A stretch of 6,073 bases of DNA from an uncultured Anaerolineales bacterium (lineage in GTDB: Bacteria > Chloroflexota > Anaerolineae > Anaerolineales > UBA11657): contig CAJWIA010000099.1 in the NCBI GenBank assembly GCA_913040765.1, positions 1 through 6,073 on the forward strand, given 5' to 3'. Positions 1-5,259 of this stretch are shown here, piece by piece (position 1 is the stretch's first letter; every line of letters starts with the position of its first letter). Below the pieces are notes generated by a model. It was not told the origin of the DNA. It saw nothing but the letters and a program-made list of their open reading frames with translations, and did no database searches. The translations under genes and the position numbers were made by a program.

Positions 1-887
1 TCAATGGTCCCTAGTAGAGTAGCATTTTTGTTTCCTGAACGAAGTGTATTGGTCAGCTCGAGGTTGATACGCGTAGCAGAATCTAGCCTCATAAATTCAT
101 TGGTGTCATAGGTAGACAACCCATTAATTAACTGCAGCGTTGTTGCCTGTGTTTGGCTCAGATAGTAAACAATCGCAGCGGCAGCTGCAATAGCAAGAGG
201 ATATTTTTCTATTCCAAAACTAGCTAAAGTATTGACTTTGGTTTCATCAAGTAGTATCCGATGGCTAGTTTCCGGCTCAAAAACCCACTGAGGTATCTTG
301 GTCCTATGAATATTGCTGGAGTCTAGAAGATTCTTGTTGCTATCCGGGACAAGCAATTCCGCAGGTGATATACGGTTCAGTTCATTGATCAGTTGCTCTT
401 CGTAATCTTCTGAAGGGAATTCTGTAGCTCTAAAATGGCCAGTTGACACATCTATATATGCTAGTCCAGCTCCTCCGTCAGTTTGGTATGCAGCAGCTAA
501 GTAAGTGTTGCGATTTTCCGGTATCATGCCAGGGTCGGTCATAGTTCCTGGAGTGAATATCCTTACTACTTTTCTTTGCATAATTCCATTTACTTGTTCT
601 TGACCAACCTGGTCACATATTGCTACATGGTGACCTTTGCTGACTAATTTTCTGAGGTGATTTTCTAATGAATGGTAGGGAATACCAGCCATAGGTACCG
701 ATAACTGTTTTGATACCTTGCGGTTCGTAAGTACGATTCCTAAATCTCGAGCAGTAATTTGTGCATCTTCATCGAACGTTTCATAAAAATCTCCTAGCCG
801 AAAAAACAATATTGAGTTTGGATAGTTGTTTTTTATCTCTAGATATTGCTGACGAATTGGGGTGACTTTTCTGTCTTTTCGCTTCAT
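1..887 (-). CDS. mutS: DNA mismatch repair protein MutS, N-terminal part (3' end beyond window)
   Basis: MutS binds base mismatches and small loops in duplex DNA and recruits the rest of the mismatch-repair machinery in the cytoplasm. The 295 complete codons visible run from an ATG at 885-887 to the left edge with no stop. Domain I (about residues 8-115) has the TPIRQQYLEIK start, the GDFYETF segment with the mismatch-probing Phe34-x-Glu36 pair, and the AGIPYHSLE and HHVAICDQ blocks. The connector domain follows (about 127-245). The last residues (FMRLDSATRINLEL, then TLR) are the start of the core/lever region that usually precedes the clamp. The Walker ATPase half lies outside the window, so integrity cannot be judged. 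No Shine-Dalgarno precedes the ATG, but a promoter -10 box ends 6 nt before it, which suggests a leaderless transcript. It is divergent from the metal ATPase gene. Identity is very secure. Confidence 0.97.
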   Translation of the reverse strand, partial: MKRKDRKVTPIRQQYLEIKNNYPNSILFFRLGDFYETFDEDAQITARDLGIVLTNRKVSKQLSVPMAGIPYHSLENHLRKLVSKGHHVAICDQVGQEQVNGIMQRKVVRIFTPGTMTDPGMIPENRNTYLAAAYQTDGGAGLAYIDVSTGHFRATEFPSEDYEEQLINELNRISPAELLVPDSNKNLLDSSNIHRTKIPQWVFEPETSHRILLDETKVNTLASFGIEKYPLAIAAAAAIVYYLSQTQATTLQLINGLSTYDTNEFMRLDSATRINLELTNTLRSGNKNATLLGTI

Positions 888-893
888 TAGTGT

Positions 894-922
894 ATTGTAA
901 GAGAAGGCAAGAGGATGGTCAA
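894..922 (-). promoter_or_regulatory. Sigma70-type promoter of mutS with leaderless spacing
   Basis: Read on the minus strand, a -35 hexamer TTGACC (917-922) is followed by exactly 17 nt and a -10 hexamer TACAAT (894-899), each 5 of 6 to consensus. Only 6 nt (888-893) separate the -10 from the mutS ATG, so transcription would begin at or within a base or two of the start codon. No purine-rich ribosome site is present, which fits a leaderless mRNA. The boxes and spacing are seen directly; the start site is inferred. Confidence 0.75.
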
Positions 923-933
923 ATAGACATCCT
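912..933. promoter_or_regulatory. Inverted repeat over the mutS -35 box (candidate operator)
   Basis: The arms AGGATG (912-917) and CATCCT (928-933) are perfect 6-bp reverse complements. The match extends to 8 bp (AGGATG-TC against GACATCCT) if one G at 918 is bulged. The dyad covers the mutS -35 hexamer (917-922) and lies just upstream of the extended -10 at 941-949 that faces the ATPase gene. A bound protein here could affect both divergent genes. It may also be chance; no known regulator motif is recognised. Confidence 0.35.
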
Positions 934-940
934 AATCCGT

Positions 941-949
941 TGCTATAAT
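941..949 (+). promoter_or_regulatory. Extended -10 promoter element for the metal ATPase gene
   Basis: TGCTATAAT is a perfect extended -10 (TG, one base, then TATAAT at 944-949) about 50 bp upstream of the ATPase ATG. It would give a 5' leader of roughly 40 nt. No good -35 is seen at 16-18 bp: TAGACA at 924-929 is only 14 bp away. Extended -10 promoters can work without a -35. A second TATAAT at 979-984 is an alternative, so which one is used is unclear. Confidence 0.5.
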
Positions 950-977
950 TTAGTCTGTTTACTCACTGTGGTAAGCT

Positions 978-1000
978 ATATAATGATAGGTTAATTATAT
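978..1000 (+). promoter_or_regulatory. AT-rich inverted repeat spanning a second -10 box and the ATPase start codon
   Basis: ATATAAT (978-984) and ATTATAT (994-1000) are perfect 7-bp reverse complements around a 9-bp centre. The left arm contains a consensus TATAAT (979-984), with TTTACT (958-963) as a 15-bp-spaced -35 candidate. The right arm runs into the ATG at 999. The centre holds the only ribosome-site-like bases, GATAGG (985-990), 8 nt before the ATG. A metal-sensing repressor could bind here, but the site does not resemble the MerR/ZntR dyad or a clear ArsR/SmtB box. AT-rich chance symmetry remains possible. Confidence 0.35.
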
Positions 1001-3260
1001 GGAAATTACTAATCGACTTGACTTAGTTGTTGACGGCATGGATTGCGTTGACTGTGCTCATGTTCTGCAAAAAAGTCTGCAGCGTTTGGATGGTGTAGAA
1101 GATTGTTCTGTAAACTTTGCTAGTGGTCGGATGCAAGTCATAGGTACCGTGCTGTTCGAAGATGTAAGCAAATGTGTATCTGGACTTGGATACGGTGTTG
1201 CAGATAATGTTCGATCGGAATCAAATAACAGTTCTAGTTTGCTCTCAAAAATATTTAGTAAGCCTCGAAATAAAGCAACTATAGTTGGCATAGCATTCAT
1301 CATACTGGCATTTCTATCAGAAATTGCTGTACCCAGAATAACACCAGTGCTTTTTGGCTTGGGTTTTCTGGCCGGCCTATATTTTCCAAGTCGTACAGGC
1401 TGGGCTGCATTGCTTAGTGGTCGTGGGTTAGACATGAACGTTCTGATGACCCTTGCTGCTGCGGGAGCATATGTTACAGGACAATATGCCGAAGCTGCTA
1501 CGGTTATTGTTCTTTTCAATCTAGGCGAATCTCTTGAAGGATTTGTGTTAGAGAGGTCGCGTGAAAGTATACGTGCGCTGATGGAATTGTCACCACTAAC
1601 AGCTAAGTTGTTGAGCGTTTGCCATGACTGTGAAGCACATGCTGGTAGGTTGTTACCAGATGGTTCAAGTTACTATAAGTATGGTCCGTGCCCATGGTGT
1701 GACTCAGATATACGCATTGTAAATGTTGATTCCTTAGTGATCGGTGACGTGATTATCGTTAGTGAGGGTGAGAGAATACCTATGGATGGGGTGGTGACGT
1801 CTGGGGAATCGTCAGTCAATCAGGCACCTATAACTGGCGAAAGCAAACTAGTCTATAAAAGTGAAGAAGATCACGTGTATGCAGGTACTGTGAATGGTGG
1901 GGGTGTCCTAGAGGTTTTAGTGACTAGTTTGGCTGAAGATAACACACTATCTCGTATGATACATCTAGTGGAGGAGGCGAAGGACCAAAAGCCTCCAATA
2001 CAGAGGTTTCTAGACAAATTTGCGACTATTTATACTCCAGTTGTGGTTGGTGTGGCATTGATGATAGCAGTAGTTCCACCATTGTTTTTTGGCGCACCTT
2101 TTTTCAATAATTCCGAGGGGCATGGCTGGTTGTATCGTGCACTTACTATGTTAGTAATTGCCTGTCCGTGCGCATTATTAATATCGACACCCGTAACTAT
2201 TATTAGTGCTATCACATCTGCTGCGAAACAAGGTGTTTTGATTAAGGGTGGCGCCTTTCTTGAGATATTAGGCCGAGTACGAGTATTGGCTTTTGACAAA
2301 ACAGGAACCCTCACTCATGGTACACCTAAACTGGTATCCATGACTTGTGTTAGAAGCGATTGTGTATCTAGTACAACAGAAGACTTGGCCTATTCTTGTA
2401 CCTACTGTAAAGAGATGGTGTCTATGGCAGCTGCAGTCGAGAAATCTAGCAATCATCCTCTAGCTCATGCAATCGTGAAACATGCTACTGATATTGGGTT
2501 TGCTAATAAGCTAGCCAGGGAAGTGAAGACTCTGACTGGCCAAGGGGTGCAGGGGTTGGTAAATGGCCGGCAGATTGTTGTGGGTAGCCACGATTATTTT
2601 GACAATGAAGTACAACACGATATAGAGTTTTGTAAACAAGTAAGCGTTTCTGAGAAATCTGGTTGTTCAGTTATCTTAGTAGGTGAAAATGGTCATACAA
2701 TGGGTTATATGGCTTTCATGGATCCGTTGCGCATTGATGTGCCCGAGGCGCTAAATTCGCTAGATGATAGCATTATGACCGTCATGCTAACAGGAGACAA
2801 TCTCAGTACAGCAAATGCAATTGCTGAGTCCGCTGCAGTTAGTGTAGTCCATGCTAATATGCTTCCTGCGGACAAACTATCTATTGTGGGGGAGCTAGGT
2901 AAAAAGTATGGTGTTGTCGCTATGGTAGGTGATGGGGTCAATGATGCACCCGCTTTGGCTGTAGCCGATGTGGGTATAGCTATGGGTGGTATAGGAACTG
3001 CACAAGCTCTAGAAACAGCGGATGTAGCTCTAATGCGAGATCAAATAAGTATGATTCCTGCAATAATACGACATAGTCAATGGACTTTAAGAACTATACG
3101 TTTCAATGTAGCTCTTTCATTAATTCTAAAAGCAGCGTTTATGGTTATAGCGATCTTTGGAGTGGCTACTTTGTGGATGGCTGTGCTAGCGGATGTAGGA
3201 GCTACTTTATTCGTCACATTAAATGGAATGAGGATGTTAACAGGAAGATTTCTTAGGTAA
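999..3260 (+). CDS. zntA: P1B-type heavy-metal-translocating ATPase (Zn/Cd/Pb exporter, ZntA/CadA family)
   Basis: This inner-membrane pump uses ATP to export soft divalent metals, most likely Zn(II), with Cd(II) and Pb(II). At 753 aa it is complete. In order: one N-terminal HMA domain with GMDCVDC (Cys16, Cys19); TM segments 1-4 (about 93-185); the actuator domain with TGES (279-282); TM5-6 (about 342-405) with the metal-site CPC (Cys389-Cys391); the phosphorylated DKTGT (Asp433); the ATP-binding His486-Pro487; TGDN (598-601) and GDGVNDAP (644-651); and TM7-8 (about 697-742). Lys711 and Asp732 match the TM7 Lys and TM8 Asp that mark the P1B-2 zinc class, against copper. Two extra cysteine sets are notable: Cys208/211/231/234 in the actuator domain and Cys450/455/467/470 in the nucleotide domain. 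The symbol is at family level; orthology to the E. coli gene is not shown. It diverges from mutS and overlaps the next gene's end by 8 bp. Confidence 0.96.
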   Translation: MEITNRLDLVVDGMDCVDCAHVLQKSLQRLDGVEDCSVNFASGRMQVIGTVLFEDVSKCVSGLGYGVADNVRSESNNSSSLLSKIFSKPRNKATIVGIAFIILAFLSEIAVPRITPVLFGLGFLAGLYFPSRTGWAALLSGRGLDMNVLMTLAAAGAYVTGQYAEAATVIVLFNLGESLEGFVLERSRESIRALMELSPLTAKLLSVCHDCEAHAGRLLPDGSSYYKYGPCPWCDSDIRIVNVDSLVIGDVIIVSEGERIPMDGVVTSGESSVNQAPITGESKLVYKSEEDHVYAGTVNGGGVLEVLVTSLAEDNTLSRMIHLVEEAKDQKPPIQRFLDKFATIYTPVVVGVALMIAVVPPLFFGAPFFNNSEGHGWLYRALTMLVIACPCALLISTPVTIISAITSAAKQGVLIKGGAFLEILGRVRVLAFDKTGTLTHGTPKLVSMTCVRSDCVSSTTEDLAYSCTYCKEMVSMAAAVEKSSNHPLAHAIVKHATDIGFANKLAREVKTLTGQGVQGLVNGRQIVVGSHDYFDNEVQHDIEFCKQVSVSEKSGCSVILVGENGHTMGYMAFMDPLRIDVPEALNSLDDSIMTVMLTGDNLSTANAIAESAAVSVVHANMLPADKLSIVGELGKKYGVVAMVGDGVNDAPALAVADVGIAMGGIGTAQALETADVALMRDQISMIPAIIRHSQWTLRTIRFNVALSLILKAAFMVIAIFGVATLWMAVLADVGATLFVTLNGMRMLTGRFLR
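1620..1700 (+). other. Zinc-ribbon-like CxxC...CxxC insertion in the ATPase actuator domain
   Basis: Within the metal ATPase, residues about 207-236 sit between SPLTAKLL and the IRIVNVDSLVIGDV strand. By memory, E. coli ZntA has only a few residues at this point. The segment carries CHDC (208-211) and CPWC (231-234) with 19 residues between the pairs. This is the spacing of a small four-cysteine zinc-ribbon knuckle. Metal binding is inferred from the cysteine pattern only. Confidence 0.6.
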
Positions 3261-4017
3261 TTAGTTCTATAGGTATATAATCTGCGCGGTTGAGGTAATT
3301 TACCCTAGTACCATCTGTGTTAAAGTCAATATGGCTAATGGATGCATTATTGAGATGGAACCATAAGTCACGTTCATCTGACTTAGGAACATCGAGTATT
3401 GATGACAGCAAGTGATGATAGAAACCAACATGCGTGACCATAACTACTCGATGGTTCGTACCAGCGTGACGTTCTAAAATCTGGTTATGGACCCTCTGTG
3501 CACGTTTTTGTATGTCATCTAGGTTTTCAGTGGGTCGGTTCCACCATCCGTTGGAATCTATCTTTTCTGGGATCACCAGATCAGGATATGTTGACCTAAA
3601 ATGTTCGTAGTTTGGCCCTGGTAGTCCGATACGTTCTCCTGTGTCAGTATCCTTAGTAAACACTCCACCACATTCATGTATGTCCTGCCAGACAACCAGT
3701 GGGATTTGCAACTCTTGACTGATATACTGTGCCGTGACAATTGATCTTGTCATCAAGCTACAATATATGTGTGATATATAAAATCCAGATGTATTTTGCG
3801 TATCATGAAGTTGGTTGTGACTAGTATTTGAATGTCCATGTTCGGAAAGAAAACGTGCCAGCAGCTTACCTTGTTTGTTTCCTTTCTCAGTAAGTGGTGG
3901 GTCTGGCACCATTTCATCTAGCCAAGCACCACCCGGAACATTTTCGTCAGATGATTGCTTTTTGTCCAATACTGCATTATTGTTGGATTGACAATGTCTT
4001 ATTAAGTACAAATGCAT
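3253..4017 (-). CDS. Histidine phosphatase family protein (phosphoglycerate mutase-like)
   Basis: A cytoplasmic phosphatase that works through a phospho-histidine; the substrate is unknown. Numbering from the chosen start, the 254-aa protein opens with MHLYLIRHCQSN, where Arg7-His8 is the RH signature and His8 the nucleophile. Arg91 (CSLMTRS) is the second phosphate-binding Arg, Glu115 (IHECGG) the probable acid, and His196 (VTHVGF) the second catalytic His, so all core residues are present. Residues about 59-79 look like an extra polar His/Asn-rich loop before the HIYCSL strand. The start at 4015-4017 is chosen because AAAGGAG lies 9 nt upstream and the catalytic strand begins at once. An in-frame ATG at 4092 would add 25 residues unlike the family and overlap the upstream gene by 47 bp. 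It lies 28 bp behind the formyltransferase gene, likely in one transcript. The end style (YIPIELIT) resembles Chloroflexota members by memory. Confidence 0.92.
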   Translation of the reverse strand: MHLYLIRHCQSNNNAVLDKKQSSDENVPGGAWLDEMVPDPPLTEKGNKQGKLLARFLSEHGHSNTSHNQLHDTQNTSGFYISHIYCSLMTRSIVTAQYISQELQIPLVVWQDIHECGGVFTKDTDTGERIGLPGPNYEHFRSTYPDLVIPEKIDSNGWWNRPTENLDDIQKRAQRVHNQILERHAGTNHRVVMVTHVGFYHHLLSSILDVPKSDERDLWFHLNNASISHIDFNTDGTRVNYLNRADYIPIELIT

Positions 4018-4026
4018 ATATTTCGA

Positions 4027-4033
4027 CTCCTTT
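4027..4033 (-). promoter_or_regulatory. Ribosome binding site deciding the histidine phosphatase start
   Basis: AAAGGAG on the minus strand, 9 nt before the ATG at 4017 and inside the 28-bp gap after the formyltransferase stop. It is the clearest reason to prefer this start over the longer in-frame ATG at 4092. Confidence 0.8.
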
Positions 4034-4045
4034 AGTATGATTTTA

Positions 4046-4906
4046 TCAAAATTGTAACCATCCATCCAAAAATCCGACTTCGTTTTGACCATTTTGATTG
4101 GTGCGTCTATAACCTACTATACTCGTTTCATGGCTGACCCCTACTGCTGACCAAACTTTTACTGGATCCTGCTTTGTAAGCAATGTAAATGGAATTCCCC
4201 AATTCTCGACACCTTTAATAAAGTTGAAGGCCCTTAACACAGGCCAGGTAGTGGGTATGTGCCAGTCCTTTGCATCAGGCCAGGATTGATATGACCCTTT
4301 ACCAATTTGTGGTTTTCGACCAAACACATTATTTTGTAATGCGTCTAACAATAGGTCTGCACCAAATTGGGATAGTAGTTGATCAGCTTTTGGTCCTGAT
4401 ATTCCCAAAGGCAGTTCTATCTCCATTTGAGAAACTATATCACCGGAGTCAATCGAGGAGCTCATGTGATGTAATGTGACACCAACTACACGTAGTCCAT
4501 CACGCAATTGCCAAAAAAGTGGTGATGGCCCTCGGTATCCAGGTAACATGGATGGATGGATGTTGACAGAAGCTAGTTGTGCTCGGTCCAGCAGATGTTC
4601 CGGCAGTCTATTAGGGAAGCATGCTACGACAATAACGTCGAATTCCACAGTGGATGGCAAGGTGCTTGGGTTCCAAATTGGCAATGCATGTTTGCGTGCA
4701 TAGTCAACAATGGTATCATTAGTGTTGGTGTTCAAAACTATCTGGTTGCTGTGCAAAGAATGATTTTGTGGTAGTACTGGCAACACTACACCTGTGATAT
4801 GTTGATTAGCTTCTATTAGAGCTAACAATGGCTTTATGGAAAAAGAGCTTTGTGTTCCAAAGTATAGAATTCGAAGAGAGGAGTGTCTATGCCTGAAACT
4901 GTTCAT
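4046..4906 (-). CDS. Formyltransferase-family protein (Fmt-like, non-canonical)
   Basis: Proteins of this fold move a formyl group from 10-formyltetrahydrofolate to an amine, or act on related one-carbon substrates. The 286-aa protein has a Rossmann-type start (LRILYFGT, 12-18) and the active-site strand VNIHPSMLPGYRGPSP (114-129) with Asn115 and His117. SIDSGDIV (151-158) supplies Asp153, so the Asn-His-Asp set of the Fmt/GART family is intact. The stretch after strand 2 lacks the PDRPAGRG-type loop by which true methionyl-tRNA formyltransferase grips initiator tRNA. The C-terminal part (about 215-286) only faintly recalls the Fmt OB-fold and is short; Fmt is usually about 310-315 aa. It is therefore more likely a paralogue with another substrate, though a divergent Fmt cannot be excluded. 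The only sensible start is the ATG at 4906, since no ATG/GTG/TTG lies between it and LRILYFGT. No Shine-Dalgarno is visible. It heads a probable two-gene unit with the phosphatase. Confidence 0.85.
   Translation of the reverse strand: MNSFRHRHSSLRILYFGTQSSFSIKPLLALIEANQHITGVVLPVLPQNHSLHSNQIVLNTNTNDTIVDYARKHALPIWNPSTLPSTVEFDVIVVACFPNRLPEHLLDRAQLASVNIHPSMLPGYRGPSPLFWQLRDGLRVVGVTLHHMSSSIDSGDIVSQMEIELPLGISGPKADQLLSQFGADLLLDALQNNVFGRKPQIGKGSYQSWPDAKDWHIPTTWPVLRAFNFIKGVENWGIPFTLLTKQDPVKVWSAVGVSHETSIVGYRRTNQNGQNEVGFLDGWLQF
4863..4868 (+). promoter_or_regulatory. Possible -10 box of yggX inside the formyltransferase gene
   Basis: TATAGA followed by AT lies 20 bp before the yggX ATG, so a transcript would start near 4875, right at the ribosome site. 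No convincing -35 is seen at 16-18 bp. Since the region upstream is coding sequence of the opposite gene, any yggX promoter must lie within it. Confidence 0.3.
4876..4883 (+). promoter_or_regulatory. Ribosome binding site of yggX
   Basis: GAGAGGAG ends 5 nt before the ATG at 4889. An in-frame GTG at 4883 overlaps the last base of this site and so cannot use it; the ATG is the start. Confidence 0.8.
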
Positions 4907-5251
4907 TGTGTGAAACTAGGTCGTGAATTACCCGGTTTAGATAAACAACCTTTTCCGGGTGAATTGGGTAAGAAAATACTAGAAAATGTATCCGCCCAAG
5001 GCTGGGAGATGTGGCGGGAACACTCCACATTACTAATTAACCATTATGGATTAAATCTTGCTGATCCTGGAGCCACTAAGACTCTGGCGGATGAGATGGA
5101 GAAGTTCTTCTTTGGTGATGATGCTCAAGTTCCAGAGGAGTGGGTTCCAGAAGGGCAAGGCACGGGAGCAGGTATTCCTGGTGCAGGTGGTAAAGATGCT
5201 CCCCAGGGAAAGGGTGCTCCCCAGGGAAAGGGTGCTCCAGGACAAAAGTAG
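4889..5251 (+). CDS. yggX: YggX-family probable Fe(II)-trafficking / oxidative-damage protection protein with extended tail
   Basis: In enterobacteria YggX is a small cytoplasmic protein that helps protect labile iron-sulphur clusters from oxidants, possibly by handling Fe(II). Residues 5-77 of this 120-aa protein match the family: VHCVKLGRE with the conserved Cys7 at the same position as in E. coli, then PFPGELGKKI (21-30), AQGWEMW (36-42), TLLINHYGLN (47-56) and a closing EMEKFFFG (69-76). The family norm is about 90 aa. Here a further tail of some 30 residues (about 88-120) is almost only Gly, Ala, Pro, Gln and Lys and is probably disordered. Its end is encoded by an 18-bp tandem repeat. 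The ATG at 4889 is chosen on its ribosome site. Its first 18 bp overlap the 5' end of the divergent formyltransferase gene, and its stop lies 8 bp from the convergent ATP-grasp gene. Function is by family resemblance; the role of the tail is unknown. Confidence 0.92.
   Translation: MPETVHCVKLGRELPGLDKQPFPGELGKKILENVSAQGWEMWREHSTLLINHYGLNLADPGATKTLADEMEKFFFGDDAQVPEEWVPEGQGTGAGIPGAGGKDAPQGKGAPQGKGAPGQK
4913..4941 (-). promoter_or_regulatory. Weak candidate promoter of the formyltransferase gene, inside yggX
   Basis: On the minus strand TAGTTT (4913-4918) keeps the key TA...T positions of a -10 box. It ends 6 nt before the ATG at 4906, the same spacing as at mutS. TCTAAA (4936-4941), 17 nt further upstream, matches the -35 consensus at 3 of 6 positions. 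Together with the missing ribosome site this suggests a leaderless start, but the boxes are weak and the call is mainly by analogy. Confidence 0.3.
5198..5248 (+). repeat. 18-bp tandem repeat encoding the YggX tail
   Basis: Two identical copies of gctccccagggaaagggt (5198-5215 and 5216-5233) are followed by a degenerate 15-bp third copy (5234-5248). Being 18 bp, each unit adds six residues (APQGKG) in frame. Base-for-base identity, including wobble positions, suggests recent duplication and possible copy-number variation. Confidence 0.9.
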
Positions 5252-5259
5252 TAATTCGT

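Noticed and set aside
1058..1519. Open frame of 153 codons antisense to the ATPase, and shorter antisense frames at 2030-2314, 2268-2456 and 2705-2941
   Set aside because: They lie wholly within a certain gene, show no family motif and read like shadow translations.
3294..3304. GGTAA-T-TTACC inverted repeat near the ATPase 3' end, considered as terminator
   Set aside because: One-nucleotide loop, 5-bp AT-rich arms and no T-run; it lies in the phosphatase coding sequence.
4018..4092. Longer phosphatase form starting at the ATG at 4092
   Set aside because: The extra 25 residues do not resemble the family, overlap the formyltransferase by 47 bp and skip the clear AAAGGAG site that serves the ATG at 4017.
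4548..4562. ATGG tetranucleotide repeat (about 3.75 units) in the formyltransferase gene
   Set aside because: It encodes the conserved NIHPSM active-site residues; protein constraint explains it, and the tract is too short to suggest phase variation.
4270..4774. Three plus-strand frames of 65-75 codons antisense to the formyltransferase
   Set aside because: No motif and no convincing ribosome site seen, and the opposite strand carries a clear catalytic motif throughout.
4883..4888. GTG start for yggX at 4883
   Set aside because: It overlaps the ribosome site GAGAGGAG itself; the ATG at 4889 has proper 5-nt spacing.
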